The notes under the pieces: model-generated
What the model was told of the DNA's origin: nothing
What the model saw: the letters and a program-made list of their open reading frames with translations, nothing else
The model's database searches: none
Made by a program: the position numbers and the translations under genes
Source of the DNA: Beroe forskalii
Lineage: Eukaryota; Ctenophora; Nuda; Beroida; Beroidae
Length of the DNA stretch: 64,000 nucleotides
Direction of reading: 5' to 3'
Assembly (NCBI GenBank): GCA_011033025.1
Contig: WFMF01000343.1
Coordinates: 1-64,000, forward strand
Shown here: piece by piece, positions 50,042 to 62,700 of the stretch
Position numbering within the stretch: position 1 is the first letter of the stretch
Layout of the letters: every line of letters begins with the position of its first letter

Positions 50042-52600
50042 ATATGGCAATTATTTCAACCAATCGTTAACAGACGTCGTTTGTGCTAATATTTTGGAAG
50101 TTTTTCAGTGTATAAAAATGTAAGAAAACGATTCTTACAATGTTACAAGTACAATGTTACAAGTAACAAAAGAAAGATGAGATTTTTTGAGAGAACAAAA
50201 TTGAATATTGAGTAAAGTACAGTCTCAAAATGCATTGCACCACACATTCTATTCATGCCTCAATCTTAGTAAGAATGTTATGAGAATACATCCATCTGCA
50301 ACAAAGTTTTCTTGATAAAAAAATGAATATTTTCATAGGAATTTTTACATCTATGAATTTTCAATACCTTATCTCACGCCCACGGTTTTATTTAAAACAT
50401 GTCAACGACTTTAAAATATGATGAAACACATCATCAGAGTATAACTATTCGGTTATTCGGTAAAATGTTCACAAGAGCGCCAACACTCACACGGATATTT
50501 AAACAAAATCAGGAAACGCAAGTGAAATACCTCCCACAACATAGTCACAAATATCACGTGACCATGTATCAGTCTAAAACATGTACGGACAAATGTTAGA
50601 CGGCACAGAGTAAATATACAAATATGAATCACATTTAAACTCGACCTGTCATCAGCTATTCATAGTTTTTACCAGGAGCGAACTCGGACAACAAGCGACA
50701 ACATTGTTACTATATTTCCAACTTATTACCAACCCTGTATATTTCCACCCCTGGATAATGATATGAAGTTATATAACGACTCATAAGGAGTGATAACTGT
50801 AAATTGAAGCCACCGAAATTTGGCAAGTATTTCCAGCTGTAATACGGCGGTGTGTGCTCGCAAGGAGTACTGTAAACCGCTTCAAACAAATGACAGTAAA
50901 GAGTGGTGTGCATCTAAGATTCTATATTCGTATGTATGATAACAGTATGTGTTTATGTGCATATTTAATGATCATAATATATGAACTGCAACTTATGAAC
51001 TGTATCACTCGCTTACAGGGAGAGCCGAAGGAGAGACACTTAACAGACGTCATGAGGGTGGGTTGCATGATCGAATATAGAATAAGCAGGTCCACGTGAC
51101 GTCATTATCAGGGGTTTAAGTGGTGAATTGTGTGACGTGTTGTTCAGGCTATTTTCTCCATGCAGCCTCGGTTTCTATAAGCTACTTGTCACACATTATT
51201 ATGATTCTCAGAATAGCAACATGATGAAACATTTAGTAAATTACAAGCTCGGGAATGTTTTAGTAACTCATGCAAGCGAATGTTTTAGTTACAAGTATGC
51301 TTAAGTTAGGCTAAATATTCGTGTTACTGTTAAAAGTTTAAATTGTTAAGCCGTCCACTGAATTTAAAATAAAGGCCACCAATTATTGCAAGCTACAATT
51401 GTTATTATGTGAGTTTCAAGTTTGAATAATTCCTGTTACGTTAAAATCTTACGCAAAGAAATATGGATATAAAAACAATAAATTAACCAAGCTGCTACGA
51501 TAATCGCATGATTTCCGAAACCTTCTGATGAAAATATTTTTCGTATCAGTTAAACGTTTGAACTTTCACCACTTACGTTTGCAACATACATGACATGTTG
51601 ATATAAATGGATATAACTTAAATCTTACGAGACATATTTATATGGAACGAAATTTAGGGATTTAACGAAAAAATAAAGAAATAAAATTTCAATATTATAT
51701 AACGTTATTGTATAACGTTATGATTAGAGAAATCCCCATATTTTCGAACCCCCAAATTTCCATCCCCGGAACCCCCAAATTTCCATCCTCGGAACATGTC
51801 TTGTTAGGCATATCTGGAAGGCTCACATCACCTCTCAGAGATTAAACCACTGAAGCTTCCACAGATCCGGGGAATTATCCCTGTGTTGCCTGAGAAAATG
51901 AGATAAACATCCGGTAATCGCGCACTTATCTCATTACTTGGTGCCAAAGCTCGCTCCCCAAAAACACGCCCACAAAATAACCCTCATAATATGATCTCAC
52001 ACACAACTATAAAGATTACACCACAATACAGAGATAAGCAAGAACTCGTGTCTCAGTGGCATAGAAATGCATATTAGGGAGGCAGGATTAGGTGAGATGA
52101 GGCAATGTAATCACACTCTCGGATGTTTGGCTGAGACGCAGGAAATTGACTTCGGTTATTCCTGGTAGTGACGTATAGCTTTCTCAGCATAGATATTAGT
52201 GTAGTAAATACACACTTCAGGGCAATTACAGGGTGACTTCAGGATGTAAGGACGGCCGATGTTATTGTTAAGTCTAGGCCCCGTGAGTAGTGTATAAGGG
52301 CAGGCAGTCCTATCGCGTCCATGTGGCATTAGAAATCATGGTAAACACGTCACCCCTAAGAGCCTTTCCCGTGTGCGCCATTTAGTCGGAATACAGCTTG
52401 TATCAAGAGATTGCGGAAGTTAAGAATTATCATAGATTACTGGTAGGTATGTGTGGGCGGTCGGAGTCAAGGGATCGTATGATGATTTCCACAGACTACA
52501 GAGACTCCCCATTTGTACGCTAAGATTCTCGGAAACGTAACACTGTATTATAATCTACAAACCAGAGTACAGAAGTGCTGTAATCTGATCAATCCATTCA
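50042..52600 (+). repeat. Tandem duplication, copy 2 (uninterrupted)
   Basis: Head-to-tail copy of the unit at 45289-50038 without the insertion. It preserves TGACGTCA at 51097 (46356 in copy 1). Confidence 0.85.
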
Positions 52601-55534
52601 TAGTTCAACTTCATACTCAAAGTTAAATTCGAAAATCATTGTGGGATTATGAAATCACTACGTATCAACTATCAAGTCCACCGAAACTTGCAACAGAGAT
52701 GGGTAAGCTTGAAGGTTATAAGGTAGTAACTTAGTAAGTAGGAAATGGAGCAACAGGTATCTGCAAACAGAAATTAAAGAATCAGACCCCTTTATAAACT
52801 TGCTGGCAGTTACGCAAGAATTTGAATAATGAATGAGGAAAGATGTCAATTACTGACGACGTCAGTCCGAGAATTCAAAGCAATTGTGTATTACATAATG
52901 ATATGAATCATTATATCATGATGCATAATGCAACATTATGCCAGTACAGCATTATAATCAGTTCAGTAGTTCACTGCTTTGAACAAGGAAGACGTCATCA
53001 GACAGCAGTTCAAGCTATGTGAATGGAGTAAGAAATACTTATCGCATAATCAACAAAATGGAACGCGTTTAGACCCATGTATAGTGGGGGTTGAAACCTA
53101 CTGTCATTTTAATGGATAAGTGATTAGTGGGGTTTGACAACCCACTATAACCAAGATAACATCTTAACATCTAAGTGTCATTGTTGCAGTGCGATCAGGA
53201 GCTGCAAAGAAAAGCATGGGTTGTAACAAGGCACTGATAGAGGGTGCAAGGTATTGTGTCCATTGTGTGCTGTTAATGGCACTGCAATCTAATGTAGGTG
53301 GTGTTGAGATGACGTCATCATAACATCTCAGAGTGGTGAGTTGATGACGTCACACCGCCAACTTTCTCCACGATATATCCAGGTGATTTAACAGTGTACC
53401 AAAGGATGAGGAGGAGGGTTTTTGCTTTCTCATCAACTATTCATGTAACCATATATACACACGATAAAAGCAAGCCATTACAATTACTACTCTACTACTA
53501 CAGGGTGCATTGAACAATGCTATTATGTAAAGGACACGAGGATTATTGGGATTGAATATAACAGTTCCTCCTCGGACATTTTAATCCATGAATTAACCAT
53601 GATAGTAACAATAAGGACCATTATGAGTCGTTCATCTGGGAATTGCAATGAACTGCACTGATTATAACGCAAAGCCGGGACCACACAATGGACAAGAGAG
53701 GAAGCTCTTGAGCTGATTGGTACACTAAGAAACCATTATCACTAAGAATCTATTATCAATCCCAGTTATAGGAAAGAAGACACGAAATTGGCAGAGATCC
53801 GTATGTCAGGTCGCCATGGGCCAAAGTGACATAATATATGAGGTCCACTAAAGTCAGAACATGACAAGCACATGCATAGGCACCAAATATTCTATGCATA
53901 ATTAATAGAGGTAATCTCAATATGAGACGTAATCTTAATATTATAGAATACACTAGACAGATTTAGTGAATTCTGCAGACAGTGATTGATCTAACGAATT
54001 GTTCCATTTTGAACATGCTCTCTTTACGACCAGTCTGTCAATATTTCATAGAATTAGCAGACTCAGCACTGGCAGCAGTAACCTGGTAATGGAGGAAACG
54101 ATCACGTCCACTCTCTCTCGAGAGAGAGAAAGAGTGAAGGAGAACTGGTATTTCAGGAAGTAATAAGGAGTAACTAGAAATACGAAGTAGAAATAGAACG
54201 ACATAACACCACATCTCCAAAAACACAAATATATTCTCCCAGTAAAATTACAGTGATCCTGCGTACAAGGAGCGCACAAAGCAGTCAACTGTGTGTATAT
54301 ATCTGATGTGAGAGAAAACAGAGCCTATTATACAACAGAATAACATCCGATGTTTGCCATGGAGAGAGGGTGCCAGGTGTTAACTCTGTGCACCCAGGTG
54401 CATTAACGAGATAATGGTGGTCATGCTGCCAAATGATGGTCATGCTGCCAAATGACCCTGCAGCGTATAGACCAAGGACGCTTTAAAGCGGCCAGCTATA
54501 GCGAAATCCCAGAGTTTACGGAGCAGCTAAACATACTATATTCTTATATTGTGCGGCATTTCTCAGGATGATTTCTCAAGAAACTCGAAAGGCGAAATTT
54601 AGTGTTTCAGTTCACACTGACACGATAACGAAATTTATAGTTTCAGAAAAAAATTTTATGAATCGCATGAAAATAAAAATTTAAAGTCAAACATATTTCT
54701 AAACTTTCTTTATCCTTCAACAACAAACAAAATTCATTAGGTCAGACTGTCATGAGGAAGGTAGGTCGGTATCGGCTTCTTCCCTTGCAATAAAACCTTG
54801 AATATGGAATTATGGAAGACATGCGACTTGCGAGGTTTTATCACATATTCTATGAAAACGGATGTCTCTTATTTCTATATTTCTTTTTCTGAATGCGTAT
54901 CAATCGTATCAACTTTCATGGTAAATGTCCCGATGACTAATTGAATTCTATTTATATCATTAACATATTAAGATTTAGTTATATGCATTTCGTTATTTAC
55001 ATAATTTACAAGATAACCAATAAGTTACATGCCACATGGACGGTTTTTGGGCCCTTGAATCGGCGACAGTTCAGCTACAAAGTGTAGGCAGAATGGATCT
55101 GTGTCGAAAGAAAAACCTTTGAAACCTGTTTCATCCACTGTTGCAAGCATATAAATTCATATCGCCTTGCTGATGGCTGCAAGGGCCACAAAACGATTCA
55201 GCAATTCATGAAATCGGAACAGTAACACATATTGTGAGCCTGACTGGTCTGCCAGTTCTGGTGAAACAACTGAACGCATCCAATTCCAAATACTTTGCCT
55301 CAGTGAAGTCTATTAAAAGCTGCTCGAGAGTCAAGAATTCGATGGAAAGGCAAGGGAAAACCCTCAACTTGCAAGCGTGACAAGGCAAAGCTGACTCCTT
55401 CACGGCAGCTACCAAATATACCAGCTCAAATGCTGCATTTTTATGTTTTTGCAAATGTAATATACTATAGATTTAGCACGTGTAATACCAGTTTAAATAT
55501 AGCAACAGCTGCTATAATATATAAGTAGCTGGGG
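52601..55534. other. Unassigned DNA with paired TGACGTCA sites
   Basis: No gene is supported. A minus-strand open frame at 55454-55206 has a protein-like composition but no recognisable motif. CTCTCTCGAGAGAGAGA near 54112 is a short palindrome. Confidence 0.35.
53310..53352. promoter_or_regulatory. Two CRE-type TGACGTCA sites 35 bp apart
   Basis: Exact TGACGTCA at 53310-53317 and 53345-53352, embedded in GATGACGTCAT/GATGACGTCAC. This is the consensus of CREB/ATF factors. No adjacent gene is evident, so function is unproven. Confidence 0.4.
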
Positions 55535-55693
55535 GTCGTATGAAAGTGTACTAATGACCCCCTTCTGACACCCTACCAAAACTGGCTCACGAGGGGTTCA
55601 GCAGGGGTTCAGTCGGGGTCAGCAGAAGTTAGCAGGGGGTCATTAGGGGTTACCAGGGGGTCAGTAGGGGGTCATTGGTATACTTTCATACGA
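55535..55693. mobile_element. Short inverted-repeat element (MITE), 159 bp
   Basis: The ends are TCGTATGAAAGT followed by ACYAATGACCCCC, in inverted orientation. The middle is a tandem GGGGTCAGYAGGGGTT-like repeat. A single end of the same family is at 14646-14690. Confidence 0.75.
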
Positions 55694-58600
55694 TCTAGCA
55701 AGGCAACGAAAGGAGAATTTGTCTTCTGTACTGATCTATTACTGGCAACAAATCTTACAACAAATTACTAATGCTACCTGACGATTTTATAAAATTTGTG
55801 CGAAACCATGAACATCCGGATTCGGCTGTGACAAAGGAGGATTTCTCTTTGTTTATTATCAAGAACATGTCATATATTTAAGTTCTTCAGTATGTTACGA
55901 TCGATACAAACGGAATTTACAGTACTTGTGACATGACTTTGTCGACAGTTAAGCTTTTTGCGACGAATATCCAGCAGATTGGCTGGGAAGATTACTGCAA
56001 TCATCAAGTTCAGTCCTGCATAGTGTTACAATTCATTCTTCCAGGACGAGAGTTGGATGTGTAGCCTGCATTAGTGCGTACTGTGTACCTGTGTGTACCT
56101 GACAAGTTGAGTAACAGGTACTCGACTATCTGAGCTCTGTTCGGTCGTGGTACCCGAACCATGCACCTGGAGTACAAATTACCATAGAATTTAGACTCTA
56201 GAAATGGACTGAATATTTAGAAATGAACTTAATATATAGATCACGCCATCAGTGGTGAAAATCGTGCTCTTCTTAATCCTAAGAAACAAGAAGAAAGATC
56301 CTAAATACAGACCGAGATGGAAAAGAGAAAGGACAGAAATAGACAAATAGGAGAGGAAGAAGAGACAAATAGGAAGGCACACAAGAGAAGATTGAGAAAG
56401 GAATACACAGCTAAGGAAGCCAGAAAGTCGGGCACATGAAAAGAGCATGGTTCGAATTAAGCTCGATTCTATGACATGGTTGATGGTCTCTAAATACCCG
56501 AATACAAAGCTCAGGCTCATGTGTACATATAACGCTGAGGAAATCATAGAAAGCCGAATTCAGCCCTTACTGAACGATTCAGCGTAGCAAATTCGAGCTA
56601 ATTTAAGCAATCAGGCTAATTTGAGTATCATATATTCGACTTTCATCACGTCTATGGAGTCGCACATACCCATACCACGTATGAGTAACTACATAAAAAA
56701 CCTGTAGCGCATGTCTCATGTACAATATATTGCAAGTCAAAACTCTGTACTTTACTGAGTAAACCGGGCATTTCTCACGCACTATAACAAGTATTCCACG
56801 CAGTCAGCCCAGTGTAAGTAATTGCAGGGCAATTGTGGGTACGCCCGGACTTCGGACTCCCAAAGCCATAACAGTGAAGTATCATAACTTATATGGGAGC
56901 TAAAAATATGGGAGTGCTCCAGTTGTCGCAGTGTGAAACATATACGATGATTGTTGCTCATATAAGAATTCATAAGAAACTTTAAAGATTCAGCCAGAAA
57001 ACGCTCTTCAAGTCTGTTTCAACGAGGAAACAGACTAGAGATGAATATATACCACGACTTTCCTGACAGAAGGAATCAGTTCACTCTAAAACACTAATTA
57101 TACTTTGACACCAATCTGATATGTATACCAGTTTCCTCTGACGACAGCTTGGAACATACGTTACGATAACGGGAAATTTTTATCAGGTGGCGTTATGTGC
57201 ATATGCTTTAAGTTTGTCAGCAATAATTCACCGAGTCTCACGTGAGCGAAACTGTAGTTTAGACAACTGCTGCAGTCGCGCGTGGGACCAACTTTGAACA
57301 CAAGAAAATATTTCCTGGACCCAATTAATTCCAGTTTACGAATTAATTAAAATGCAGCAAACAATAAAGTAGGTACATGGGAAAAAGACACTAGAACGCT
57401 TTTGTGTGGCAACGAATGACATACTTGATGTTGTATAATTAATTGACTGTCTGTAGTTATAAGACTTGAACTCTACATATTACACACATTAAATCCCGCT
57501 TAAATACAAAGACCGAGTAAAAGTTAGCAAAAAGCTGTAAATGTCTTAGTTTTCTCAAGCCAGAGAAATCACGAAATCCAGACTGATGAGATAAACAAGT
57601 AAAGGTCATGATCGAGGATCATTACTTAAGGTCTTTACCGTACGGCGCTAGGAAAAATGAAGGGAAATCAGGAAGTGATGAATTTATGGGTGATGCTTCA
57701 AATCCCTTAAAACTGCAATAAGAACGCATTCTCTGACAAAAAGAAAGCAGCCACCGTCGGAAAGAAGAAAAGTGATAGATGAATTAAACATTATTTTTTC
57801 GTAGCACTATGGTTTTTCTTTTCATGGGGCCACGGGCTCACCGTAGGATGCTGTTTTTTTCGACGCGTAGGCCAACTTTTTTCCGCCACAGATCCAGTTT
57901 TTAGCAGAACATTGATTACAAAAACAGGTCCATTTCAGATATAACAGGCCAATTGAGATAAAACAAACCCATTTCATAAAGCTCTGGCCAATTAGTGACA
58001 ATGCATGTCCATTTATTGATACATCAGTACATCACATGTCAATTTGAGACATAAAAAGGCCCAAATGAGACCACACAGACCCGTTTGAGAAAAAACAGGC
58101 CAATCTTGGATATTTAATGTCCAAAATTTCACCGCCCCCTACCCCCTCTATTTCTGGAACTCCTCGGATTTTGAGATTGAAGGCAAAATTCCAAAATCCA
58201 GACAAAAACGAGGGCAAAATCATCTGCTCATCTGTTACTATGTGCACGTTTAGGCAGTGTAGTGTGCATGAAAAACATTGGTGCTCTGCAAGGTTAAATT
58301 TACAGCACATATCAGAAGCATCGGGTCACGGGTGAAGGGTCTTCCCAAGTCACGTGATTAACTCACCCATGAATCACGTGACAACTGGTCAATGGTCATA
58401 TGACCAGCATTTTGTATTTAAAAGTTATGATTTAAGCACCTATTAGGTCACTGAACTTGCAGATTTTAAATGCGTTGCTTTATTCTTTTTTCTTTTTGTG
58501 TTGTAGATGAAAGAATAACACGTAAAGACAATGGGGTCGAAGGAGTTAGCGGCACGACACTGACGACAGTATGTCGTAAAGTTGAATATTATGTTTTTTC

Positions 58601-58751
58601 GTAGATTTTCATTCTCAAATATGAGAATAATTAGCTTTGAGCATTGCGCATTACGAGAAAATAAATTCAGTTGTAAAATATTCGAAATAAATTCGTTGTG
58701 TGGGCTCACAGCACTTCGTAAGTCCGTACAATTAATATGTGACTAGTTGAC
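55694..58751. other. Unassigned DNA
   Basis: No gene is supported. A purine-rich stretch at 56280-56400 opens a long minus-strand frame of low-complexity hydrophobic residues. CACGTG occurs three times at 57240-58380. Confidence 0.35.
57918..58128 (+). repeat. Degenerate 20-bp tandem repeat
   Basis: About ten units on the pattern AACAGGCCAATTNGAGATA, often with only the CCAATT or CCCATTT core kept. It is old and diverged. Confidence 0.55.
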
Positions 58752-59567
58752 TACCTTATCGGACATAATTATCACAGACTTATGTTTCACGGGCCTAGAA
58801 TTTCACGGACATATTAAATATTAACGCTTCAAATGTTGAACATTTGAACAAAACTTCGAAATTGTCGGCTCGATTTCTCTGACAATATTCATCCAGGATT
58901 TGAAAACCTTATTGGCTTTATTTACTTATTTAACCGCGGGCTCTTAATAAGGACACCGACATAAACGACTTTGAGCTTTTTTTCGAAAGGGCCGGTTGAA
59001 AAAAGACGTTTTAAAGTGGAGCCGGTCAAATTAAAGGCCACTTAATTTAGGTAAAATCATACTTTTATGAATTAGCCTATGTAGTTTCAAATTCACTGGA
59101 ACACGATTTGATGACCTAAATCATATATTAGCGCATTCCCAGCCATGCTCTAAGCGAATATTATTAGACCGGGATTTGGGTCTTTTGATGCAAAGAGATC
59201 CTTGATCTGGTTACCACAAGAAATATTTTTGTCCATGGGGTCGGTGAAACCGGTTAAAAATGGTTCCTTTTTTGTCCATAGGGCCGGTTCAAAAAGGTCC
59301 GGTCAAAAAAAAGGCCGGCTTAAATATAGGCCAAATATAAGGTACTTGAATTGAAGAGTTTTCGGTATTATCGATTACTTAATGATAAATTTCTATAATG
59401 AAGAATATATTATTATTAGTGCGTTTTAAGAGGGGGTTTCAGAAAATTTAAAGAGGAAAAACTTGAATTAAATTATTAAAATGCGTTTTAAGACAATGGA
59501 CATTCGAGCTGAGGTGCTTAGCTGGCCCGTGGCTGTAATGTCCGTGATTATTATGTCCGATAAGGTA
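58752..59567. mobile_element. MITE, TACCTTATCGGACATAAT family
   Basis: Inverted termini of about 28 bp: TACCTTATCGGACATAAT then ATCAC(A/G)GAC, with a subterminal CACGGGCC on both sides. No coding capacity. A second MITE (58906-59344) sits inside it. The first eight bases equal those of the inner family. Confidence 0.8.
58906..59344. mobile_element. Nested MITE, ACCTTATTGGCC family
   Basis: Ends ACCTTATTGG and CCAAATATAAGGT, with inner GGCCGGTT motifs. It is a relative of the 14727-15134 element, with more diverged termini. Confidence 0.65.
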
Positions 59568-59793
59568 TGCACTATTAGAGGAATCGTTCCCATATTACGT
59601 AATCCATAATTTTAAATATTTTGACTTTGTATTTTGTACAAAATTTTTTCCCAAGCATAACCTAAAACCTGAAAATGTTTGTGTTCTGGTAATGTTTTGG
59701 TAATGTTTGGAAGAAAATTCCTATAATAAGCCCAGCAATAACCATTGACTCAACCATTTATTATTACGAAATTAAAATTTAACCTTATCAAGA

Positions 59794-62700
59794 ATGGCTC
59801 ATAATCCGCTCAAAAATGTTCACAACTTGTGGAGGGTTATCCCGATAGTATGCCTCGCAGTAACCTCAATCCTAGCAAACTATCATGGACCGGAAACATA
59901 TATGAGGTTTATGATGAAAGTCACCACTGCTCCTACACCCCTTGTGGAAGCCTCAGTCACCAATTGCAGCACTATAGTTCTGAGAGGTTTTCTTAAAGAA
60001 CAGTGCTTTCTCGGTGGCAAGCCGTACTACAAGTGTCCTTTCTCTAACAGTTTCTATCGAGTTTTATTGGAGGGATGTAAAGAACAGTGGTTTACTCACT
60101 TATGTGAGGATGACCCCACGTTCTACCAGTCGTGCGGGCACTTTGTATGTAGTCCTAATCTGCAAAGTCAGCAGTTAGCAGGAGTTGGGGTGTGTGGTGA
60201 AATAGTATGTCACTATCCAGTGTATGATAACCCAACTTCAAAAAGAAAAGTACCCCTGCCTTTCATAAGGAGCATCGTGACAAGTGGTGTTCTTGGACAT
60301 GAGCGGTGTGATGGGACAAGAAACAGCTTAAATGTGCTAGATGGGATAGCAGTCGATGAGAGGTCTTGTGAAACAACTGCAACACTCTTTCATTGCACTC
60401 AATTGGACATAACTGTATCAAATCCACCAGGGCAAACAGTCCGGTTAGAAACCATTTGTGATGGTATTTGTGATTGTGATACTAATTGCCGTGATGAAGC
60501 AAAGTGTTATAATCACTCTACTGGCATCATGTGCCGGCAAAGGAGACTGAACAATGCAGGAACGTTCTCGGATTATCTGCCACCGTGGGACCTGTGCGAT
60601 AACATTCGAAACTGCATCAGTGGAATCGATGAAAGAAACTGTAATACGAACGAAACCTGCCTCAGCGTATCCAAAAAGGCAGGCCAGAAACACATAAAAT
60701 CACTAAACAGTAGAAACAAGTGTGGTGTCTTGTCGAGTGCCTCGTTTAAAAGAGTTTGCAAGGATTTCAGGGATCAAATGAATTGTAGTCAAGGCATCAG
60801 TTTGATGAGTCCATTGATCTGCAATGTTGATGGCTATGCAACCACTTTATCAGAATATGTTATCTGTAAAAACCTTAACTTATGCGATGACGGCCTAGAT
60901 ATGAAATGTATGATCTTGAGCCCCAATTGCAAAGTCCATAAGCACAGAATGTGCGATGGAATTGATCACTGTCCTCTAAGAGATGACGAGAGCATACAAA
61001 TTTGCAAGAAAACTGTCGCAGAAATTACCTGCGTAAGGAAACTTTCAAACACGAGTGAACCTCGCCTTCCCCTTCCATCTGACTGGATTTTAGATGGGGT
61101 GCAGGATTGCACTGATGGCATTGACGAAAGCACGGACCTTTGGGAGAAGCAATGTGGAACTGGAAGTCTGAGTGTTCATGTTATGGCTGGCAAAAGCAGG
61201 TTCTGTCAATCACACACTTTGCTAAAATGTCCCCATATGCAGGGCATTTATATAGCCTTGGAAAATGTTTGTGTTGATGCCTGGAACTGTGATTCATCAC
61301 TGTGTCGTGTTTCACGGCAAAGAAACCAAAATGGAAATCTAAAAACAAAAACTAACCACGAAAGCCATAAGTACAGAATGAGATTCTTCATTTGCCTTCC
61401 TGGCCTCGAAAGTTTACAGGCCTTCATAGGTCCATGCGAAATTTTCTACCTTGAGACACGAAATAAACTTATTGGAGTTGAGGACCGCTTGAAAAAAAGA
61501 ATTTTCAATCGCTATTTCGCTGCCCGTGTAGATTGCAAGGATATCTTTGGTGAACTGTACATTTACATGATGTGTACTGGACAGTGCCAGCACTCAGCTC
61601 AATGTTTTCTTGAAGAGATTGTTCCGCACTCTTCCTGCATAAATTATCCCTCGGAAAAGAAGGTTATGACCGTAACAAGTAGTGGATTCCTCACTGTAGT
61701 TCTTCGAAAGAGTGATGGAACATTCCATCAGAACATCTTCAGTTGCAAAAACAGGAACTGCATTGAACTCCACAGGGTCTGTGACTTAGTGGACGATTGT
61801 GGTGATGCCTCAGATGAGGAATGGTGTGGGAACAACTTCAAATGCAATTCAGGTGAATACATCCCACTGTCAAGGAAATGTAATGGGGATTTTGATTGCT
61901 TGGACTTAAGCGATGAATGTAATGTTCACTGCAGTAACCAAGTGAAGATTTTCAGCCATGTCACTTTGTGCATAGCAGCCTGGATAGCAGGTACAGTGTC
62001 TGTCATTTTGAATGCATGTATTATCATTAGAAACATAATAAGCTTCAGTGAATTAAAAACCAGTGTTGCAAAAACAAATAGTTGCCTCATGACAGTAATC
62101 TCTATAGGGGATTTTCTCCAAGGTACATTTCTTCTGCTTGTCGCTGTGGCTGATAAGTTCATCAACAAAAGTACTTGTTTCACGCAATTCAAATGGACTA
62201 CCAGCAAGATATGCAATTTGTTAGGCATTATTTCAACCATTGGATCTCAGATATCGATGTTTTCTATGACCTTGTTGAGTCTTCAAAGGGCCATAGGGGT
62301 TAGATCCATGGTTAGACCATCAGACGATTTATCGAGGAAGTCAAAGATGATTCTTATAGCTGAAGTAGTCGCAATCTTTGGTTTTGCAATTGCATTGGCA
62401 CTGTTGCCTCTTTTACCTATTGCTGAGGAATACTTTGTGGAAAGTCTGGCCTATGAAAACAAACTTTTTGTGGGAAAAGTGGACAAATCTAAGCATTTTC
62501 AAATCATACAGGCTTATTTTGGGCGGACTCATAGGATAAATCAAGATTGGGGTCCTATCAAACAGTTAGTCACAGAAATGTTTGTTAATGATAGAGTCGA
62601 GGGTGAAAAGATAGGATTTTATGGAAGTAACGGTTTCTGTCTCTTTAATTACTTCATAAGAAGGAGAAATCTTGGCAAATGGTTAACTGGATCGGTTTTA

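Noticed and set aside
55206-55454. Minus-strand frame with Cys-containing, protein-like composition
   Set aside because: No recognisable motif and a stop-interrupted continuation; could be a decayed exon but not supportable.
56191-56547. Minus-strand hydrophobic 118-codon frame
   Set aside because: It is the complement of a low-complexity purine-rich tract, which yields Leu/Ser/Phe by composition alone.
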